Origin: CAYLZN01 sp964387935 | GTDB lineage: Bacteria; Acidobacteriota; Vicinamibacteria; Vicinamibacterales; JAFNAJ01 | Direction: 5' to 3' | NCBI GenBank assembly: GCA_964387935.1 | Contig: CAYLZN010000127.1 | Coordinates: 1-13,916, forward strand | Length of the DNA: 13,916 bases | Shown: positions 6,958 through 13,094 of the stretch, piece by piece | Position numbering within the stretch: position 1 is the first letter of the stretch | Layout: each line of letters opens with the position of its first letter | Position numbers and translations under genes: made by a program | The notes under the pieces: model-generated | Told to the model about the DNA's origin: nothing | Seen by the model: the letters and a program-made list of their open reading frames with translations, nothing else | Databases searched by the model: none

Positions 6958-7926
6958 ATGCTCGCACCCGTCAAGCAGCTCGCCCACGTGTGGCGCACGA
7001 TCCGCGACGTCGACCTCGACGCGATTCGTGACGCCGCGACCGCACCGTTCACCCTGCTGATCGCCGGGGAGACCCTCGACGATGCGACGCACCTGCGCGA
7101 GCTGCTCACGCCGCCCGGAACGCCCGACCATCCCTGGATCGTTCCGGTTGAAGCCGGGTCGGGTTCGGCTCACGAAGCCGGCGGCGCGCTCGTGGCCATT
7201 CTCCTGTCCCGGCAGCCGCAGCTAATCGCCCCCCTGGCCACCCTGCGCGACGACGTTATCGCGCGCGGCGGACGCGCGATAGACGTCGTGCTCGGTGATG
7301 TCGACGCACCGCTGGGCGATGCGGTCGAAGGCGGGACGAAGCCGGTCTTCGCGCCGGCGATCGACTCACGCCTCGCTCGCGACCTGGGACTGCGCGTGGC
7401 CGCGGCGACCGGCGCCGACGGGCGCCTGGCGCTCGCGCGCCAGATCCCCGCGTGGCGCGACGCCATCATCACGGCCATCATCGAAGAAACGTCACAGGCC
7501 AACGCGAGCTACGCCTTCGCGACCGGTCTCGCCGAGATGGTCCCGCTGTTCTCGGCTCCACTCAACGTGGGCGACGTCATCATCCTGACGAAGAACCAAC
7601 TGATGATGAGCTACCGCATCGCGCTCGCCGCTGGCGTGGACGGCCACGCGCGACGCCTGATGCCCGAGATCATCGGCGTCCTCGGCGGAGGCTTGCTGTT
7701 CCGCCAGATGGCGCGCGAACTGGTCGGACTCCTCCCCGTGATCGGTCTGGCGCCCAAGGTCGCCGTGTCCTATGCCGGGACCTTCGCGATTGGACGCGCA
7801 GTCGCCGCCTGGGCTCAGGGCGGAAAGCGTGCGTCGGGGGCGGTGGTGCGTCGCTGGTCGCACGAAGGTGTGGAGCGCGGCCGGCGCGTGGCCGAAGCGA
7901 TTGGCGCACGCCGGAACCGCGCGTAG
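6958..7926 (+). CDS. DUF697 (YcjF-like) membrane-associated protein
   Basis: The protein has 322 residues if it starts at ATG 6958. An in-frame ATG at 6916 would add 14 residues, but these fall in the heptamer repeat area and look unlike protein. Residues 165-290 match the DUF697 pattern: AIITAIIEETSQANASYAFA, then MVPLFSAPLNVGDVIILTKNQ at 194-214, MMSYRIALAAG, and two hydrophobic stretches at 238-266 and 268-286 that probably enter the membrane. Related proteins are often joined to or encoded near small GTPases. The first 140 residues begin with a Rossmann-like strand (FTLLIAGETLDD, 31-42) but have no GxxxxGK[ST] P-loop, so nucleotide binding is doubtful. The tail is basic. It lies 15 nt upstream of the chosen E1 start, so co-transcription is likely. 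Its function is unknown. Confidence 0.8.
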   Translation: MLAPVKQLAHVWRTIRDVDLDAIRDAATAPFTLLIAGETLDDATHLRELLTPPGTPDHPWIVPVEAGSGSAHEAGGALVAILLSRQPQLIAPLATLRDDVIARGGRAIDVVLGDVDAPLGDAVEGGTKPVFAPAIDSRLARDLGLRVAAATGADGRLALARQIPAWRDAIITAIIEETSQANASYAFATGLAEMVPLFSAPLNVGDVIILTKNQLMMSYRIALAAGVDGHARRLMPEIIGVLGGGLLFRQMARELVGLLPVIGLAPKVAVSYAGTFAIGRAVAAWAQGGKRASGAVVRRWSHEGVERGRRVAEAIGARRNRA

Positions 7927-7941
7927 CACCGCGGAGTGCCA

Positions 7942-10401
7942 GTGACCCTGGGACAGCGCCTCGCGGCCTTCATCATCGACAGGCACCCCCTGGCGGCGGA
8001 CGTCGTCCTCGACGCCTGGGCAGCGGTGAGCGCGGCACTGCCGGCATCACCGGCCGCCGCCGACCTCGACGCGCTCGTCGCGCCGTTCCGGCAGGCGCTC
8101 TCGGCGCGGCTCGTCACTCCCTCGGCGGGGCTGAAGACCGCCGAAGTGACGCCGGGAGTGACGGCAGACACCCGGTGGGCCCAGGCCCGGCAGGAGGTGC
8201 TCGACGCGTGCGACGGCTGGCTCCGCCGCGAGGCGATCGCGCGTTCGCTCACGGCCGACGAGAAGCGCGAACTCCTGCGCGGCATGATCCTGACGAGGGC
8301 CACGGATCTCCGCCTCAAGGCGTTTTTCACCAACGGCGAGATTCGTTACAAGGACACGGGATTCCAGGGCAAGGGTTTCCGCTCGCTCGGCCAGGAAGCC
8401 ATCTACGCGGCCGCCCTGCGGCTGCGACGCGGTCCGACCTGGCGCGATGCCCACAGCCGCTGGACCGGTGACGTCGTCGCCCCGCTCATCCGCGACCTCG
8501 GCGTGGCGCTGGCGATGCGCCCCGATGTCGAGGCGGTCCGTCTCGTCCTCGCCGCGCAGATGGCCAGGGCCGACGGGCCGATGCGGGGCAAGGACCTGCA
8601 CATCGGCGACTTCACGTGGGGCGTCCTGCCCGCCACCGCGCCGCTGGCGATTGCCACCCTGACGCTCGCGGGCATGGCCCTGGCCTTCCAGCGGGAAGGC
8701 CAGGGGCGCGTCGCGGTGTCGTTCATCGGGGAAGGCGGCTCGTCGCTCGGCGAGTGGCACGAGGCCATCAACGCGTGTGCCGTGCGACGCTGGCCCATCG
8801 TGTTCTGCCTCGAGAACAACCAGACGGCGCTGTCCACGCCGGTGGCCGAGCAGTCCGCCGTGCGGGCCTTTGCGGACAAGGCCGTCGGCTACGGCATTCC
8901 AGGCCTGACGATCGACGGCACGGACCCCGAAGCGATCGCCGCGGCCGTCACCTGGGCCGCCGAGCGCGCCCGCGACGGCGCGGGACCCACGTTGATCGAA
9001 CTCGTCGCCATGCGCATGTGCGGCCATGCTCACCACGACGACATGCTGTACCTGGGCAAGGATCCCCAGCCGTCGTGGACCTATCCCCCGCTCAGCGAGG
9101 GCGCCTATGCCGATCCCGCGCGCCACGCGTACTGGGCGGCGCGCGATCCCCTGGAGCGATACGCGCGGGCCCTCGAAGGCGAGGGCGTGATCACGAACGG
9201 CGACGCCGCCCGCTTCAGGGATGAGGCGCAGGCGATGGTCGAGGAGGCGGCCCGACGCGTCCTGGACGCCGCCTGGCCGGCGCCGGCGTCCGCGGGCGCC
9301 GGCGTGGTGGCCGGCGAGGCGCCCCGCACGCGCCTCGAGGTGCTGGATCCGGCGGTCCGCGCCCGGCTGCACGTCGCGGCCCCGGTCCTGGAGGTCGAAC
9401 CCGCCCCACCGTTCGACCGGCAGGGGCGGACGTTCCTCGAGGCCGTGATGCTCGGCGTGCGGGATGCGCTGGCCGCCGACCCCCGCGCCTTCGTCTACGG
9501 GCAGGACGTCGGCGGCCGGTACGGCAACGCGTTCCTGTTGCTGCGCCCGCTGCTCGACGGCTTTGGTGATCGCCTGGTCAATTCGCCGCTCGCCGAAGGG
9601 GCGGTCATCGGCGTCTGTGTCGGCAGCGCCCTCGCGGGCCTGCGTCCGATCGGCGAGATGCAGTTCAACGATTTCGTCGCGACGGGCTTCAATCAACTGG
9701 TCAACAACGCGGCGAAACTCCGCTGGCGGTGGGACGCGTCGGTCCCCATGGTCCTGCGTCTGCCGTGGGGCGGGCTGCGGCATGCGGGCCCGTATCACAG
9801 CCAGAACACCGAAGCGTGGTTCTACCGCACGCCGGGTCTCAAGATCGTCGTGCCGTCTACACCCGCCGATGCGCGTGGCCTCATGGCCGCGGCGGTCGCC
9901 GACCCGGACCCGGTCCTCTACTTCGAGCACATCGCGCTCTACCGTGATCCGCGCATCAAGCAGGTACTCATGGAGGAGCCGCCGGCGCCCGTCCCGCTCG
10001 GACGGGCCGCGCTGCGCCGCCAGGGCGATCGGCTCGCGATCGTCTCGTACGGCGCGTTCGTCCACGTGGCCGTCAGGGTGGCGGAACGACTCGCGGCTGA
10101 GGGGATCGAGGCGGCGGTGCTCGACCTGCGCAGCCTGGCACCGCTCGACACGGCCACGGTGATGGCGCTCGCCAGGCAGTGCGCGCGCGTCCTGATCGTC
10201 CACGAAGACACGCGCCGCGGAGGACTGGGCGAAAGCCTCGCCGCGATCATCCAGGAAGAGGCCTTCGAGTGGCTCGACGCGCCGGTGCGTGTCGTCGGCG
10301 CGCTCGACACCCCGGTCCCCTACGCGCCTCCGCTCGAGGAGTACTTCCTCCCGAGCGAGGACGAGATCGCGCGCGCGGCGCGGCTGCTCGTGGAGTACTG
10401 A
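7942..10401 (+). CDS. Fused alpha/beta E1 component of a thiamine-diphosphate 2-oxoacid dehydrogenase
   Basis: This protein of about 819 residues should decarboxylate a 2-oxoacid (pyruvate or a branched-chain keto acid) and pass the acyl group to an E2 lipoyl domain. The GTG at 7942 has GGAG at 5-nt spacing; GTG 7936, two codons earlier, overlaps that GGAG. Residues 1-105 are an extra helical N-terminus. The alpha-type half covers about 110-450, with the cofactor motif GEG (263-265) followed 27 residues later by NN (292-293), then MCGHAHHDDMLY. The beta-type half covers about 495-819, with activating Glu552 (NSPLAEGAVIG), PIGEMQFNDF, GPYHSQNTEAWF and the transketolase C-terminal part (AIVSYGAFVHVA, IVHEDTRRGGLGE). 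No E2 or E3 gene is in the window. The exact substrate cannot be told. It is probably co-transcribed with the DUF697 gene. Confidence 0.92.
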   Translation: MTLGQRLAAFIIDRHPLAADVVLDAWAAVSAALPASPAAADLDALVAPFRQALSARLVTPSAGLKTAEVTPGVTADTRWAQARQEVLDACDGWLRREAIARSLTADEKRELLRGMILTRATDLRLKAFFTNGEIRYKDTGFQGKGFRSLGQEAIYAAALRLRRGPTWRDAHSRWTGDVVAPLIRDLGVALAMRPDVEAVRLVLAAQMARADGPMRGKDLHIGDFTWGVLPATAPLAIATLTLAGMALAFQREGQGRVAVSFIGEGGSSLGEWHEAINACAVRRWPIVFCLENNQTALSTPVAEQSAVRAFADKAVGYGIPGLTIDGTDPEAIAAAVTWAAERARDGAGPTLIELVAMRMCGHAHHDDMLYLGKDPQPSWTYPPLSEGAYADPARHAYWAARDPLERYARALEGEGVITNGDAARFRDEAQAMVEEAARRVLDAAWPAPASAGAGVVAGEAPRTRLEVLDPAVRARLHVAAPVLEVEPAPPFDRQGRTFLEAVMLGVRDALAADPRAFVYGQDVGGRYGNAFLLLRPLLDGFGDRLVNSPLAEGAVIGVCVGSALAGLRPIGEMQFNDFVATGFNQLVNNAAKLRWRWDASVPMVLRLPWGGLRHAGPYHSQNTEAWFYRTPGLKIVVPSTPADARGLMAAAVADPDPVLYFEHIALYRDPRIKQVLMEEPPAPVPLGRAALRRQGDRLAIVSYGAFVHVAVRVAERLAAEGIEAAVLDLRSLAPLDTATVMALARQCARVLIVHEDTRRGGLGESLAAIIQEEAFEWLDAPVRVVGALDTPVPYAPPLEEYFLPSEDEIARAARLLVEY

Positions 10402-10414
10402 GCTGACCGCTCAG
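10398..10414. terminator. Compact hairpin over both stop codons of a convergent gene pair
   Basis: CTGAGC (10398-10403) and GCTCAG (10409-10414) pair perfectly around a 5-nt loop. The left arm contains the TGA of the E1 gene and the right arm contains the reverse stop of the dehydrogenase gene. No T-run follows on either strand. It may weakly terminate transcription both ways. Confidence 0.35.
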
Positions 10415-11238
10415 GACGAGTGACGGGTGCGCGCCGCGAAGCGACGCGCCAGCGCGAACACCAGCGATTCGGGCATCGCGCGCATGAGCGCCGCGAGGGC
10501 CCGGTTGGGCGCCCCGGGGACGCGGACCACACGCCCCCGCTCGACCGCGTCGAGTCCCTCACGCGCGACGGCGTCGGCGTCGAGCCAGAACAGCCGCGGG
10601 ATCCGGTTGACCTGCGCCCGGACGCCCATCACGTCATGGAACTCCGTGTAGGTATACCCGGGGCACAGCGCATGCACGTGCACGCCATGGCGCTCCACTT
10701 CCATGGCGAGTGACTGCGAGAACTTGATCAGGAACGCCTTCGAGGCGCCGTAGAGCGTCTGCCCGGCCAGACCCGGGGCCAGTCCGGCGAGCGACGCGAC
10801 GTTGATGATGCGACCCCAGCGACGCTCGATCATGGGCGGCAGCAGGCGGTGCGTGAGTTCCGCGTAGGCCACGACCATGACCTGCAGGAAGGTCGACTGC
10901 CGCTCCCAGGTGGTACCGCGGTAGCTGCCCGGGACGGCGTAGCCCGCGTTGTTGACGAGAATGTCGACCTGCAGCCCCGCCGCCCAGAGCCGCTCGCAAA
11001 TGTGCGCGCAGGCCGCCGGGTCGCCCAGATCGGCGGGTACGACCAGGGTCCTCACGGCGTGCTGCCGGCCGAGCGCCTCGGCCAGCTCGTCGAGCCGCTC
11101 ACGCCGACGCGCCACGAGCACGAGGTCGGTCCCGCGGGCCGCCAGGAGCTTCGCAAAAGATTCGCCAATTCCAGCCGACGCACCGGTGATCAGGGCGGTC
11201 CGGCGCGCGGCCGGAGCCGGGGAGGTGGACTGAGGCAC
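10411..11238 (-). CDS. Short-chain dehydrogenase/reductase (classical SDR)
   Basis: This 275-residue NAD(P)-dependent oxidoreductase acts on an unknown alcohol or carbonyl substrate. The GTG at 11238 is chosen because it places the cofactor motif TGASAGIG at residues 18-25, the usual distance from the start. A TTG 25 codons upstream would add a proline/glycine-rich stretch unlike SDR proteins. Other motifs are ARRRERLDELA (43-53, where a basic residue after the second strand favours NADPH), PADLGD (68-73), NNAG (96-99), and the catalytic set Asn146, Ser149, Tyr163 and Lys167 (YGASK). PGYTYTEFHDVMG (193-205) forms the substrate loop. The long C-terminal part (about 215-275) resembles SDRs of the DltE/YqjQ type. 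It stands alone on the minus strand, convergent with the E1 gene and divergent from the next block. Confidence 0.93.
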   Translation of the reverse strand: MPQSTSPAPAARRTALITGASAGIGESFAKLLAARGTDLVLVARRRERLDELAEALGRQHAVRTLVVPADLGDPAACAHICERLWAAGLQVDILVNNAGYAVPGSYRGTTWERQSTFLQVMVVAYAELTHRLLPPMIERRWGRIINVASLAGLAPGLAGQTLYGASKAFLIKFSQSLAMEVERHGVHVHALCPGYTYTEFHDVMGVRAQVNRIPRLFWLDADAVAREGLDAVERGRVVRVPGAPNRALAALMRAMPESLVFALARRFAARTRHSS

Positions 11239-11245
11239 AAGGCGG

Positions 11246-11254
11246 ATTCTACCA
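11246..11254 (-). promoter_or_regulatory. Extended -10 promoter element for the dehydrogenase gene
   Basis: The minus strand reads TGG-TAGAAT: the TGn extension plus a 5/6 -10 match. It ends 7 nt before the GTG at 11238, so the first transcribed base would be at or beside the start codon. No Shine-Dalgarno lies between. No good -35 is seen, as is usual for extended -10 promoters. Confidence 0.42.
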
Positions 11255-11320
11255 GTCCCTGGCCGACCTCCGGGCGGGCGATGGAGGGGGGCGACACCGG
11301 GGCCGATGTACAAGCAGCGC

Positions 11321-11349
11321 TTGGCGTTTTGTCGTTCTGGCGCTAGAGT
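11321..11349 (+). promoter_or_regulatory. Candidate sigma-70-type promoter of the pseudo-beta-lactamase/barrel/aminotransferase block
   Basis: TTGGCG (11321-11326) and TAGAGT (11344-11349) are separated by exactly 17 bp. Each matches 4 of 6 consensus bases, which stands out in GC-rich DNA. The predicted start near 11356 gives a leader of about 36 nt before the ATG at 11392. Confidence 0.45.
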
Positions 11350-11362
11350 GTAACAAGTTCAA

Positions 11363-11383
11363 CAGGCGTTTCCGGAACGCCTG
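11363..11383. promoter_or_regulatory. Perfect 8-bp inverted repeat in the leader of the pseudo-beta-lactamase gene
   Basis: CAGGCGTT (11363-11370) and AACGCCTG (11376-11383) are perfectly complementary around TCCGG. The dyad lies just downstream of the candidate promoter and 8 nt before the ATG. It could be an operator for a dimeric repressor or an RNA hairpin close to the ribosome site. Operator and hairpin readings cannot be separated from sequence alone. Confidence 0.5.
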
Positions 11384-11391
11384 CCATCCCG

Positions 11392-12453
11392 ATGCGTATT
11401 CGCGTGCCTTCGCGCTGGCTGGCCGTTGTGGCAGGAGTGGCTGCTGTCCCGCTCGTGCTGCGCGCGGAGCCGTTCAGCGCGCTGAGGTTCGAGCAGTACC
11501 TCGAGTCGCTGCGCCTGCAGACCGGCATTCCGGGCCTCGCCGCCGCGATCGTGCAGAACAGAGCCCTTGCCTGGGAGCGCGGCTTCGGCCTGGCCGATGT
11601 CGAGCGCACCGTGGCGGTGAGCCCCGACACGCCCTTTCCCATCGCGGGTCTCACGAGCACGTTCTCAGCGGTGCAGCTCCTTCAGTGCGTCGAGCAGGGG
11701 ACGCTGTCCCTCGACGCACCCGCGGTCTCCTTCCTCCCGGCCTTCGTGGAGCCTGCGGCACGACTGCTCGACATCCTCCAGCACGTGACACCAGCGGGCC
11801 GGTTCACCTACGAGCCCGACCGCTACGAGGTGGTGGCGGCGGCGGTGAAGACCTGTCAGGGTCGGACGCTCCGCAGCGGGCTCAACGACACGATCTTCGA
11901 GCGGCTCGGCATGGCCCGGTCCGTGCCGGGGCACGACTTCGCCACCTGGTCGGAGGCGACGCGCGACCAGTTCCCCCCGGAGACGGTCGAGCGCTTCCAG
12001 GGCGTGATGTCGCAGCTCGCCCGTGCGTACAAGGCGACCGGCAAGGGCAGGCCGACGCTCACCCCGTTTGCGCCGACGTCGGGACTGACGGGTTCGATGG
12101 GGATCGTGTCGACCGTACGCGATCTGGCGCGGTTTCAGATTGCCGTGGAGGATGGGATTCTCCTGCAGCCTGACACCGTGAACTCCGCGTGGGTCGCTCC
12201 GCTGCTGGCGGAGGGGCGCGTCGGCCCGCACGGCCTCGGATGGTTCGTCCAGGTGTTCGAGGGTCAACTGGTGGTCTGGCAGTTCGGCGTGATTCCCGAT
12301 GCCTACTCCTCGCTCGTCATCACGCTGCCCCAGCGTGGGGTGAGCCTGATCCTCCTGGCGAACAGCGATGGCCTGGTGGCGCCGTTTCCGCTCGCGAACG
12401 GCGACGTGTCGGTGTCCCCGTTTGCGCGCTTCTTCATCCGTCTCTTCTCGTGA
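11392..12453 (+). CDS. Exported serine-beta-lactamase-fold protein with lost active-site motifs (probable pseudoenzyme)
   Basis: This 353-residue protein has a signal peptide (1-25, ending near VLRAEP) and the family layout of class C beta-lactamase-like serine hydrolases. The recognisable blocks are IPGLAAAIVQNRALAWERGFGLAD (46-69), TPFPIAGLTSTFSAVQLLQC (80-99), EQGTLSLDAP, IFERLGM (168-174), GSMGIVSTVRDLARF (234-248) and GLGWFVQVFEGQLVVW (281-296). In active relatives the second block reads S-x-x-K; here the four positions are Gly86-Leu-Thr-Ser89, so both nucleophile and general base are replaced. The Tyr-x-Asn motif is Tyr140-Glu-Pro142, and the late His/Lys-Thr/Gly-Gly motif reads QFG (297-299). 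The frame is unbroken and length is near normal, so it is not a decayed gene. It probably acts as a binding or scaffold protein in the periplasm. It precedes the barrel gene by 13 nt. Confidence 0.85.
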   Translation: MRIRVPSRWLAVVAGVAAVPLVLRAEPFSALRFEQYLESLRLQTGIPGLAAAIVQNRALAWERGFGLADVERTVAVSPDTPFPIAGLTSTFSAVQLLQCVEQGTLSLDAPAVSFLPAFVEPAARLLDILQHVTPAGRFTYEPDRYEVVAAAVKTCQGRTLRSGLNDTIFERLGMARSVPGHDFATWSEATRDQFPPETVERFQGVMSQLARAYKATGKGRPTLTPFAPTSGLTGSMGIVSTVRDLARFQIAVEDGILLQPDTVNSAWVAPLLAEGRVGPHGLGWFVQVFEGQLVVWQFGVIPDAYSSLVITLPQRGVSLILLANSDGLVAPFPLANGDVSVSPFARFFIRLFS

Positions 12454-12466
12454 TCGGCCTCGCCGC

Positions 12467-13087
12467 GTGAGGGACCGCCGGCCCTTCAGCCGGCTGGTGA
12501 CCACGTGCCTGGCCTGGGGCTCGCTCGTGCTGGCGCCGGCACCGGCCGCGGCGCAACACTGGTTCGTGATTCCCGGCATCGGGATCAGCTTTGCGTCCGA
12601 GTACAGCCTGCTCGACCTCGAGGTCGCCGAGGGCCGCTCGAAACTCGCGTATCAGGCCAGCGTGCTGTGGCTGGGCGACGGCTGGCTTGGCGTCGAAGGC
12701 GAGGTGGGCTACATCGATGCGTTCTTCGAGCGCCAGGGGCTCTCGATCGTCACGTCCAGCGGCGTCACCACGGTGATGGGGTCGGTGGTCGTCTCGACGC
12801 CCTTGAGCCTGACGGGCCATTCCCTGCGGCCGTACGCCAGCGCGGGTCTCGGGCTCATGCGGGCGACGGCGGAAGACATCTTCGACGCCCTCCCGGTGCG
12901 GACCAACCTCACGGGTCTCCGCCTGGGTGGGGGGGCCACGGGATTCCTGACCGATACGGTCGGCGTGCGCTGGGACCTCAGCTACTTTCGATCGCTCAAG
13001 GGGCAGGGCAACGAAGGCGGCCTTGCCATCGGTTCGCGCTATCTGGCGTTCTGGCGCGGGTCCATGGGCCTGGTCCTTCGCTTCTGA
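12467..13087 (+). CDS. Small outer-membrane beta-barrel protein
   Basis: This 206-residue protein starts at GTG 12467, the codon that gives a complete signal peptide (MRDRRPFSRLVTTCLAWGSL, then VLAPAPAAAQ, cleavage after about residue 30). The mature part alternates hydrophobic and polar residues in strands with glycine and aspartate turns: YQASVLWLG, LGVEGEVGYIDAFF, MGSVVVSTPL, RPYASAGLGLMRA, LRLGGGATGFL, GVRWDLSYF and RGSMGLVLRF. It ends in phenylalanine, the usual last residue recognised by the outer-membrane insertion machinery. The size fits an eight-stranded OmpA/OmpX-like barrel. The ligand and role are unknown. No Shine-Dalgarno is clear. The 13-nt gap after the pseudo-beta-lactamase gene and 7-nt gap before the aminotransferase gene indicate one transcript. 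Confidence 0.8.
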   Translation: MRDRRPFSRLVTTCLAWGSLVLAPAPAAAQHWFVIPGIGISFASEYSLLDLEVAEGRSKLAYQASVLWLGDGWLGVEGEVGYIDAFFERQGLSIVTSSGVTTVMGSVVVSTPLSLTGHSLRPYASAGLGLMRATAEDIFDALPVRTNLTGLRLGGGATGFLTDTVGVRWDLSYFRSLKGQGNEGGLAIGSRYLAFWRGSMGLVLRF

Positions 13088-13089
13088 GG
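13086..13089 (+). promoter_or_regulatory. Shine-Dalgarno GAGG for the aminotransferase gene
   Basis: GAGG overlaps the stop codon of the barrel gene and lies 5 nt before ATG 13095, a normal spacing that fixes the start. Confidence 0.5.
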
Positions 13090-13094
13090 CATCG

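Noticed and set aside
8047..10203. A 718-codon open frame antisense to the E1 gene
   Set aside because: It is the mirror of a GC-rich true gene. The E1 strand carries all family motifs; the antisense translation is Arg/His/Gly-rich without domains.
11392..12453. The beta-lactamase-fold gene as a decayed pseudogene
   Set aside because: There is no frameshift or internal stop, GC third positions are maintained, and the signal peptide and fold blocks are intact, so pseudoenzyme fits better than pseudogene.
12477..12494. GCCGGC-6 nt-GCCGGC hairpin just after the barrel gene start
   Set aside because: It lies in the signal peptide coding region, GCCGGC is self-complementary and common at this GC level, and no T-run or alternative structure was found.
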